DNA of 64,000 nucleotides from Clytia hemisphaerica (Eukaryota > Cnidaria > Hydrozoa > Leptothecata > Clytiidae): positions 1,087,068 to 1,151,067 of the forward strand of contig CACVBU010000743.1 of assembly GCA_902728285.1 (NCBI GenBank). Reading direction: 5' to 3'. Positions 11,927 to 21,700 of this stretch are shown piece after piece. The first letter of the stretch is position 1, and each line of letters begins with the position of its first letter. The notes beneath the pieces were generated by a model. The model saw only the letters and a program-made list of their open reading frames with translations. It had not been told where the DNA came from and searched no databases. A program made the position numbers and the translations under genes.

Positions 11927-13950
11927 TAGGGGAGAATAATAGCACGCCAGTTATCAAATTTCGGAGGAGGACTGAAATCACGAAAGTTTAAATCAAATGT
12001 GCTTTTGCACGGAGACGTGCAAATATGTTTTTTTGTAGACGATTTCTTCGAATAACTGAGGGGAATTTAGCCTAGATCTGGTCCAACGGGGACTAGAAAC
12101 CACTTTGAAGAATTGAAAATTCAAATAACCAAATTTCGAATACCTCAGAGAGTTTTTGCCTGAGTCGAGTAAGGAAATCCAAGGGGAAAGAGACCTGACT
12201 ACGAATAACCGAAAATTTTGAATAAGTGCAGGTTCGAACAAATGGGAGTCTACTGTACAGCTTTGGATAAAAATTTAACCGATTAATTTCGGAGGCTAAA
12301 GGAAAACAATCAGATACTATTGAACATGGTGTAAACCATCCAAATAAATCTCAAGAAATCTCTTACAAAAACAATAGAAAAAGAATCCATAAAAATATAC
12401 GAAAAACCGCAAAATAGCCCCCAAAATGGATCGACGTGATGTACACAATTATGAAAATAAATTACACCATGATCAAAAGTTTTAAAGAGACTAACAGCGT
12501 GTTATTTCAGAAATTGTTTCTTTTTCGTAAAGATATAAAATGTTTGTGTATATAAAACTCTTTATCATAATTCCGGTAGTATGACTCTTCGAACTCGTGT
12601 GATATCCAGATCTGTCGAATGAAAAAATAAAGATTACAAAAGTCAGCTTCCTTGAAACAACGGAAAAGAGAGCACGTTTGACACTCTTTTAGTGGCTAAT
12701 TGTTGGGGAGGGTCTAATAACAGGGTCTAATAACATCACATAACAGGGAGGCCTGCATTTTAGAAAAAAATAAGTACTTTGTTTTACATCATTGATGTTA
12801 TGTGTCGACACATAACACCAAACTTGTAGTATTGATATGGTTTAAATATTAAATCTAAATCTAACATGTATCATTTTGAAACTTTTTTTGTACGTACACG
12901 TATGTTTTTTAAAATATCGGTAGGAAAAGGATACATCATTGGCATTAATCACATCAAGCAAATCAAAATAGAGTGAGACCTATTTATGCTATCTATCATT
13001 TATGTTCGAGAAAAGCAACCAAAGGTTTTACTTTAATCAGCTTTAATTATACAAACTTTCGCGAGCAGAAACTTTCGCGATTTTCAAAAATTGGCCTTTT
13101 TCGCAAAAGTAAATGTCATATTTACAAACAAGCGTGGTGACAGATTTGAAAAAAATGTGTTCAAATATCTCAAAATCCAAAATATCCACACGAATAAGGT
13201 TCAATTTTCATGGCCTCATCTTTTATACTTTGGTACTTTTCAGAAAAATTTATTTATCGGAGGATTCCTAATAAAGTCCTAAACAAATTAAAAAATAGGG
13301 AAAGAACGTTTATTAGGCACCTCCTGGAATACTTTGGTATAAAATTGAATCATCAAAGGCTTTTATATTTTTCCTGAGTCTCTGGAAACACACCTGTCAC
13401 GTATGGGACAATCACGCACTGAAGAATCAATGAGCTACTTATGATCCAGATTTAATGTTAGATATTTCAAATAAATTTTAAATTATTGTTTTAAAAATCC
13501 TTTACCAGGATAGTTTCTTTATTATACAAAAAGATTGACAAATTGATACTTACAGGTTTTCCTTCAGCTCTTAATAAAAAAAAAATTATTTGACCACCCT
13601 CCCATTTTTGTTGCAAAGGTTGCGATTTGAGTATTTACTCAGGTGGTGCCCAAACTCAAAATTTAGTTGGTATAAAAAAACCAGTACACGTCAAAAATAC
13701 TTACTTATATTTTGTTGAATCTTCTCAATTGAGATAACTAATCTGACTGACAACAATGCAACAAATGGATAAAGTGTTCCATATGTGATAGGCTCTAGCC
13801 AAAACAATAAATGCTACATGATTGAAATTTTACACCTTAGTTAGCCATCATTTTAAGAAGTATTTGAAAGCTTATTTGATTCAAATTGACAAATTTTAAC
13901 AGTCCCTAGGACCTGAACCATCAGTTGTCACCACTTTTATTTTTTGAAAA
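11927..13950. other. Intergenic, no gene seen
   Basis: AT-rich sequence without recognisable coding exons. It includes a perfect palindrome at 12796-12817 and a TTCGCGA-rich patch at about 13055-13085 resembling the interior of the element at 24034-24399. Confidence 0.4.
12796..12817. repeat. Perfect 22-bp palindrome
   Basis: TGTTATGTGTC followed directly by its reverse complement GACACATAACA, with no spacer. It could extrude as a cruciform or bind a dimeric factor. No larger element boundary is visible around it. Confidence 0.7.
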
Positions 13951-13954
13951 TATA

Positions 13955-14440
13955 CCCTATCTGTACAGACCCTGCAAATTCGTCCAACAGATCCTGCAGA
14001 TCAAATTCAAGATCCTACCCATCTGTACAAGCCCTAACCATCTATTCAGACCCTGTCAATCCATCCAGGTCCTGCTGATCTATTTAAACCCATCTGATTG
14101 TACAAAACCTGCTAATCAATCCAAATCTGCTGATCTGTCCAGACAGTGTCAAATCTTATCCAGACCTGTCTAAATCCTACCCATTTGCCCAATAATCTGT
14201 CTATATCCTACTGATCTAACCCAGATCCTAACTTAGATCCATCCAGACCCTAGTGATCTGTCCAAACATGCTGATTCATCGAGACCTTGCCAAACGTGAT
14301 TCAGTCCTGTCTATATCATCCTGTCGGGATCCATAACCCAATATATCTCTGTCAATTTATCCAGATCCTGTCAATCTATTTTTAAACCAAGTTGATTTTA
14401 TTGATTGTGACCCTGATGGTTTTTAGTCTTATACTTTGAC
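13955..14440. repeat. Degenerate short-unit repeat (CCAGACCCTG)
   Basis: The words CCAGACCCTG, CTGATCTGTCC and CCAATCTATCC recur every 20-35 bases with heavy divergence. A cleaner 22-bp version of the same repeat follows at 14885-14967. It is non-coding. Confidence 0.6.
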
Positions 14441-14884
14441 CCTATTTATATAATTATTATATCCCACTTTTTTATCATAGTTTTTAAATTCAAAATTAGA
14501 TTTATAATATATTTTTTTTGCGATTCACATTGTTAGCTCTTTGAATTAACCTTAGCTCAACTATTCAATCAATCTAATCTTAGCATCTTTCAGTCTCTAA
14601 AACCTCAAATCTTATTCATTTGGAGCATTTTTACTTTTTAGTTGTTTTTTACACAGTAGGTCAGAGTAGGTACACATTAGTGCCAGGCACTGCATTATAT
14701 GTATGATTTGTATATATTTGTAATAGATTGTGTGTAGACTGATCTTCTTTACTAAATAAATTTTAATAATATTAATAACAATAATAATGGAGATCTTTTC
14801 AGACCCTACCAATGCAACAACCCTTTGGAATTATACAAACCAGGCCCTGTTGATCATTAAACTCAGGTTTATCCAGGCTCTGTG

Positions 14885-14967
14885 GATTCATCCAGACCCT
14901 GCTATAATCCATCCAGATCCTGCTATAACCCATCCAGACTCTGCTATAACCCATCCAGACCCTGCTT
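14885..14967. repeat. 22-bp tandem repeat, about 4 copies
   Basis: Four units of the form CATCCAGACCCTGCTATAAC with single-base differences. They are a better-preserved remnant of the degenerate array at 13955-14440. Confidence 0.8.
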
Positions 14968-14981
14968 AGGCCCATTCCAAA

Positions 14982-15320
14982 GGAAAGAGTACATTACCTC
15001 ACAACTTTTTTGGGTTGGGACCTAAGGAGCCCCACAACCCATAGACCATGTAATAGCAACCTAAGCAGACCTAAGAGGCAGTTGAATTGGGCACAGACAA
15101 TCTCTGATTGTAATTAAAGTTTTCCTAGAATGGTTGTATGGGATTGTGAGGTAACGTATTTTGTAAGAAATGTGCTTTTTTTGTTTAATTATACAGCGCA
15201 TTATAGAGGAAGGGGTACATTATATCACACTCTTTTTGGACTGTGTACTACAATGGGGACCTAGGATTGTGAGCACCCTAACCCATGGACCATTTGATAT
15301 CACCTACAGAATCACCTCTA
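14982..15320. repeat. Diverged direct duplication
   Basis: Segments at about 14982-15080 and 15200-15320 share order and wording: GAAAGAGTACATTA / GAAGGGGTACATTA, GGGACCTA, AACCCATAGACCAT / AACCCATGGACCAT. They are an old direct repeat with no coding content. Confidence 0.55.
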
Positions 15321-15631
15321 GACCCTGTGTCAATACCCAGCTGATCCAAAGAATCAATTGAACGCAATCAAACACAATGGAATATTGTGATTCCACAATG
15401 GAATTTTCAGATCAATTATCCCACCCTTCCCAAATCCTGGTTAATCTGCCAGACCTATCCGAAAATTGATTGGATCTTTCCCATTATAATATAGTCCAGT
15501 CAAACCACCTACCCTGAGATCGGGTACCGTCAACTGCTCTAACTGGAGACTATCTGATGTCTGACAAAACATGGGACGGCAATTTGGTCACCATTTCACC
15601 GAACCTCCAAAGTCATTTGATTTGACTTAAT

Positions 15632-16720
15632 CCAGACGTCCGCGCTCAATAGGATCGATCATTGGAACGGCTAGATGACGGATCGATATGTGATTGATGG
15701 ATTACTTAACGATCGGGATAGGAGATCGATAGAGGATCGATACTCAAGATTTCTTTAAGCTTATGATTAGTTATCGATTATTTATCGATCTACCGGGTGC
15801 GCCATAAAAAAGTTTCCCTCTTTAAAACTGATTTTCTCGAAATCTAAAAGTTTTTAAAGAACCATTCCTATTCCATTGAAAAGAAGAATGATAAACTTAA
15901 ATTTTGATGGGTCACATTTATCAAATTCGATTCATTAGATCAAAAGTTATGCTCTATTGAATAAAAAAGTTACTTTCAGAAAGTGCTCAAAAACGTTAAA
16001 AATCGACCTATCAAATTAAACAGAAGCATAATTACATGATGCATCTGTATTTTCGTTGTTCAGTCATTAAAAATTATGATTAGCTGTTTAAATGACCTTT
16101 TGTTATATAAAGGAAGGTTGAATCTCAATAAAAGGAAGAAAATTCGTCGAAAAAAGCCAAAAAATCTGGTAAAATTCATGAAAATACATCAAATATGGGT
16201 TTTTGAATACATCCCACCTTACATAGACTTTATCCAGTTGAATAAAATCTGATGAAATTCGGTAAAAGTAAATTGAATGATTTTGATGAAGATTTAAACC
16301 ACCTTTTGAAAGTAACTTTTTTATTCAATTGAGCATAACTTTTGATCTAATGAATCGAATTTAATAAATGACCCATCAAAATTTAAGTTTATCTTTCTTC
16401 TTTCTAATGGAATAGGAATGGTTCTTTTAAAAATTTTTAGATTTCGAAAAAATCAGTTTCAAAGAGAGAAACTTTTTTGTGGCGCACCCGGTATCATCGA
16501 TCTTTTATCGCTCTTATCGACCCTATCGAATCATACTCGATTAATGATCGATTGGAATACTAGCTCAATAATGGATCAACGAAGGATCGATACTCAAGAC
16601 TTTTTAATGGCTGAATCTTCCATCAATCTCCTATCCAGATCGTTAAGTAATCCATCAATCACATATCAATCCGTCATCGGGCTGTTCCGATGATCGATCC
16701 TATCGAGCGCGGACGTCTGG
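15632..16720. mobile_element. CCAGACG-family TIR element with 6-bp duplication CTTAAT
   Basis: Left end CCAGACGTCCGCGCTC and right end GAGCGCGGACGTCTGG are perfect inverted repeats, and the arms continue for about 150 bp of GATCGAT-rich sequence. CTTAAT is duplicated at 15626-15631 and 16721-16726. It is interrupted by the TA element at 15793-16491. It is non-coding. Confidence 0.85.
15793..16491. mobile_element. Innermost TA element, long TIR starting CCGGGTGCGCC
   Basis: Arms of about 180 bp start CCGGGTGCGCCA on the left and end GGCGCACCCGG on the right, flanked by TA at 15791-15792 and 16492-16493. It lies inside the GATCGAT-rich arm region of the element at 15632-16720. There is no open frame of note. 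It is a miniature Tc1/mariner-like element. Confidence 0.85.
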
Positions 16721-16864
16721 CTTAATGAACGGCGTATTAAAAAATACACGAAAAAAAATTTGTTGTCAAAGAGATTTAACAGTCAGTACAGTAAGTGAAA
16801 ATATAGACCAGATATCAACCAGTCCCCAACCAACCATCCCAAGTTAGTAGAGCAGTTGACGGTA

Positions 16865-17597
16865 GCTTGCATCAGTGGAGGCTAACATGCATAGCCCTCA
16901 AATGACTGACCAATCAAAGCAGCAAAATTTCAAAACAAATGAACTATGCAGCTTTGCTTGCAGCTCTATTCTACCATTTTTGTTTTGATTTAACTTTGTA
17001 TTTTAAAGACCAGACAGGTCATTCATTTGAGGGCTATGCATGTTACCAGACGATCTCAATCGAACGGAATCGGCGATCGAACCAGTCGAACCAAATCGAA
17101 TGCAATCGACCGATTGAAATTCGATTGTCGAACGCAATCGAATCTCAATTGAATATTACCGCAATTTTCAGATTTGATTGATATTCGATTGCGTTCGATT
17201 GATGTTTGATTGCGTTCGATTGATGTTTGATTGCGTTCGATTGCGTTTGATTGCGTTCGATCGTCGATTCATTGACCCCCGGATTGTTCATCGCATAATT
17301 TCTACGGGAAATCGAAAGTAATTTCATTTGGCTTGTGATGTTTGAGAGCTTGGTTGTTGGGAAGCTGCAAGAATAAAGCCAGACGATCTCAATCGAACGG
17401 AATCGACGATCGACCAGTCGAATAACAATCGAACCAATCGAATATTACCCAGAATTTTTGACGTTCGATTGACAATTGAGATTCGATTGCGATCGACAAT
17501 TTCAATCGGTCGATTGCGTTTGATTTGGTTCGCCCAGTTCGATCGTTGATTCCATTCGATTGAGATCTTCTGGATGTTAGCCTCCACTGATGCAAGT
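16865..17597. mobile_element. TIR element C with TA duplication, split by an insertion in its right arm
   Basis: The left end GCTTGCATCAGTGG pairs with the right end CCACTGATGCAAGT, with the outermost base mismatched. TA flanks it at 16863-16864 and 17598-17599. Removing 17046-17573 and one ATGTTA copy joins GGGCTATGCATGTTA to GCCTCCACTGATGC. This restores a continuous TIR of more than 40 bp matching 16865-16908. Confidence 0.85.
17046..17573. mobile_element. CCAGACG-family element with 6-bp duplication ATGTTA
   Basis: It starts CCAGACGATCTCAATCG and ends CGATTGAGATCTTCTGG, with ATGTTA duplicated at 17040-17045 and 17574-17579. The interior is packed with AATCGAA and TTCGATTG words. A second CCAGACGATCTC start at 17378 suggests an internal duplication or a second partial copy. 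Confidence 0.85.
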
Positions 17598-17599
17598 TA

Positions 17600-18460
17600 C
17601 CCAGTCTCACGGTATATACTTGTCCAGATAAGAAGAAGATACCCTATAATCGACATCCCTCGTCTAATTCCGCCGCCCTTCTTTAGAGACAGGAATAATA
17701 TGAAAGCTTGAATCACTGATTAAAAAAGCATTATTCCTCTCTGACCACTAAGCAAAGAAAAACAGTTTTAACCTCTCTATCTATCAATTTCAGCCGATAA
17801 AAAGGGTGTCGGAATTAGAGAGGAGGGGTGTCGACATTAGACCAAGTTACAGTTACTTCCTTGAAAGACGAACAGAGTGAATTCCCCAACCATGTACATG
17901 AAATTAACCACCTAATATTATTTTCTCTTGATATGTAAAACAACTGACAAACATGACAAAGTAAAAATTTCTCAGCCATTTTCTCGTATCGCTTTCCCTC
18001 CTTTTTTCTAGTCCGCGATATCATACGCTCGCATCGCTTTGTCACAAGTATTGACCAATCACATGTCTTCTTTAGGAACCATTACATCATTTTTTAACTC
18101 TTCGGAATGGGACCTTTCTCTGACTGGAACGGAGAGAGTTATATCGGATCACCCAAAGTTACCTTCATTTTTTTATTTTTCATTTTTTTATTTTTTTATC
18201 CACGGATCGCTGATAGTCACCTTTCCGGGGGTTTTGTTGTTTGGAATTGATTAACTAACAGTTAGGTAGGGTCAGGGTTGCTAGTAACGGCTTGTCACTG
18301 TGCCGGGTGCATACTCGGCGCCTTGGGCCCCGCAGGGTTGCTAGTAACGGCTCGAATTTCAGTCAGGTTTAAAAAAGGGGTACTTTTACCCATATTATAA
18401 TAACATTACCCCCGTCTTTTGCTAGTTTGGTATAACATGTTATGAATTGCGTGGATTTGC
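17600..18460. other. Intergenic sequence upstream of NDUFB9
   Basis: No coding similarity. A duplicated phrase GGGTTGCTAGTAACGGCT occurs at about 18274 and 18334. Pyrimidine-rich tracts lie at 18160-18200. Confidence 0.4.
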
Positions 18461-18461
18461 T

Positions 18462-18547
18462 GTGCTGCGATGGCTCAGTGGATAGAGCCCTGGCTTCCGA
18501 ATCTGAAGGTCTTTCTTTGGTGGTGGTTCGAATCCCACTCGGTGCGA
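18462..18547 (+). repeat. tRNA-like sequence (box A and box B)
   Basis: TGGCTCAGTGGATAGAGCC resembles a tRNA D arm/box A and GGTTCGAATCC is an excellent box B. The anticodon stem and acceptor stem do not pair well, so this is more likely a tRNA-derived SINE head or pseudogene than a functional tRNA. It lies about 200 bp upstream of the NDUFB9 start codon. Confidence 0.5.
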
Positions 18548-18751
18548 AAATTAGGTTGGTCGAAATTGATGGACAAATGATTGACAGGTATGAAAACTCA
18601 GTCAGAAATGAGAAACTAAGTCTCAGAAACTCAGACAGTCAGAAAAGAGAGAGACAGGATCAGAGATAAGAAAATAAAAAAAAAACATGAGGGTACTTTG
18701 GGTGATCCGATGTAACTCTTTCCGGGAACACCTCAGTGGACAAGAATCAAG

Positions 18752-21700
18752 ATGGCGGTCAATCCACTTGCTTTGAGCAGACAGTTAACCCATCATCAAA
18801 GGGTTACTAGACTCTATAGAAAGTCATTGAAACATTTACTATCGTGGACAATGAACAGAGAAGCTTGGAGAGAGCAGGCAGTCCTTTTACGCGAAAAGTT
18901 TGATGAAAATAAATCATTAACAGACAAGTTCCAGATTGAAAAAGTTGTCAAGGATGCAGAAGCCCAATTTGAATTGTGGCGTCACCCAGCTCCATACATC
19001 CGTAAGATTTGTTTTGATACAGTTTTCAATTATTTAGACCTAGCATCTAATAACTAAATACTTCAAACTAGTCGTTTATAGAAGATCAGGATCTAGCCCC
19101 CCCCCCCCCAGGGTAGCGACTCCAGAACCAGAAGTCATGCAACTTTCGTTGACGTCAAACCAAATGTTTCATTTTTCCGTGAACTTTGAACCCTTCGAAC
19201 TTTTTTTCTATGTATGCTAAAGCGTTCCGGTTTTTACTAGATGAAAGCCCGTGAGGCGGCCATCGAAAAAATGCTCTGTTCGCGTTGCAACAGGTGTTAA
19301 AAATGCATGCAGGCGGACGGGCGGTCAGAAAAATTCCAGGGTTTTTGAAAATCGCTTCAGTAATTTGGAGACGGGTGGTGACGACGTGAACAAAACAATT
19401 TTTTGATGGCCGTCAGAGCGATTGAGAAAAAAGCTATAAAAGAATAGATATTATATGCTTTTCCCAGATTTTTTTTCCGCGTCTCCGCACCGGAAAAAAA
19501 GTGGAAAATATGATGCGGGCGGGTGTAGCCTGGGAATCCAAGCGTTAAACTTTTTGTTCACAGTCTAGTTTATGATATTTTTGCTGTTGGTTTAACGCTT
19601 GGTGCAGGTAACTCGCCTGCAGGGACATTTTTCCCTGCAATGCAGGTTCGGCCTGATTGGCCAGCTTTCGGCGTATTACTTAGCAGTTCTTTCGCGCGCA
19701 TTTTGATAATTTCGATGCGCGCGCATAATTTATGGAAAAAAGCTGACTCTGCAGAAAAAGGAAAACAAATGAAAATGAAAACATAGATTCATTTAGAAAC
19801 AAAATGGCTGTTGGCTGGATGTCTAAATACATGTGGCTGATGCTTTGATGTGGTTTTTAGTAGTTTTGAAAGTCCTTAGAACTTGTGAAAGAGTTTTTAT
19901 GGTAAGTTGATTATGTGTGTTTACATGGGTTTCCAAAGTTCAGAAAGTCTGTCAACAAGGGTTCACACACAGACTGTTTATAACATTCTGTGTCAGACTA
20001 ATCTACCTGCACCAAGCTCTATAATTTTAGAACTTTGTGAGGTGAGGTATTTTTTGTTGTTTCTAAAATTATTAGCTTGGATTCCCAGGCTAGGGCGGGT
20101 GATGCAATTAGAACAATTTTTCGATGGCCGCCTGATCTTAGCTTTCCAGCAATATATAACACTGTGGACATGGGCTAGACCGCAAATTGGTAAAATGCCA
20201 AACGTTTTGCAACATTTTGGAAATTGTTTGCCGATGGGAGAAAAAAAATGTGCAACTATCGATGAACAAACATAGTGTCCTCCCCCCCCTTTATAAAGGG
20301 GGGGGATTCTGATTTTGGCCCTTTTTTCAAAGTGTGGGGGAAAATGAAAAATTTGAAATTTGCTGGGGGAAAATAAAGAGGGGGGAAAACCATAGATTTA
20401 GGAGATTTTGACTGGGGGAACTTCACTGATCTCAAGGTGATCTTGTTGCAAAACCTGTTTAAGCAATAAAATCAGCAAATCTTTTGGGATAAACCCACTT
20501 TTCAATACAATTTCATTTTTCCAGCACTTTCAAGGCTATTTTTTCAAGCTTTCCAAAATTTCAAACTTGATTTAAGGCATTTTTATGTTAACCATATGGG
20601 GGAACCGCAAAATCTTCAAATAGCTGGGGGAATTCAAAAAAGAGGGGGGAACCGAAAAATTTTGAAATATGGTGGGGGAAATAAAAGAGGGGGGAATGGA
20701 GAAAAAATTTAATTTTTAGCGGGGGGAACCAACCCAGGAGGACACTATGACAAATGTTTCTGGAAACGGAGGAAAATGTATTTGAAGGCTGAAACTTTGT
20801 ATGATTATCAGAAAAAGGGTGAGGAATTCAAAAATCACATTCGCTAATTTTAGTTCTTTCATTTTCATGTAGTTTTTTTCACTTTTTTGCTTCTTTTGCA
20901 TGGGAATGTCCCAAAAAAAAGTTTTTATTTCTGCCAAAATGGATTTTCTTTTCATTTTGGGTTTCTTCTTTCAGAAAAACTTATTCTTTATTCATAAGTT
21001 TTTGTTCCTCCATTTCCAGAGGTTCGTTGTAAAACATGGATTGGCTCCATGGAGTACTCCAATGGAGTACCTAATGGAGTACCCCCAAAAATACCTGTCA
21101 GAGCGATGAATAACATAAATTTGATAATGAACCTTTTCCACCAGCTGTAAACTGCCAATTTATAGCAATCAAAAGAATTTCCCAAGTATTTGTTTGTGAA
21201 AAAATGGCTACCATCATTTCTGGCAGTAAAGCTCGTATAGCGCACGCTCTCTGCTAAAAAATCTTTGTTGATTCTACAATTAGAAGACCAGATTTAGCTT
21301 GCAGAATAGCTCTGATATATCAAACACTTTATAATAATACATATAATATCAGTGTAATTGTATATAATATTATGTGTTATATATATAGTCTAGAAGTATA
21401 AAACCTTCAACTACTCAAAATGGAAACAATAAAGACAAAAACCCACAAAACAAAAAGACAATACAAATACAACAAAAATCTAGAATGAACATTCACAGAA
21501 AATCAATCAGGTTGGAGAAGAAAAGGAAAATATGATGACATAGAAATCCGTCAATGTAAAACTAGTGATCTAAAATGACTTTAAGGAAGAAAGTAACTCA
21601 ATATGAGTTAAGATGGAAAGAAGTAACTCAATATGAGTCAAGAAATATTTCAAAAAAACACATTATCTGTTCCTCAGTTTTCGACCTACACAGGATTTCG

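Larger units (their letters stand above)
15527..16862. mobile_element. TIR element A with TA duplication, host of two nested insertions
   Basis: The ends CCGTCAACTGCTCTAACT and AGTTAGTAGAGCAGTTGACGG are inverted repeats (one arm has a three-base interruption), flanked by TA at 15525-15526 and 16863-16864. That fits a Tc1/mariner-type target duplication. Most of its length is the element at 15632-16720, which in turn carries 15793-16491. No transposase remnant was found. Confidence 0.75.
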
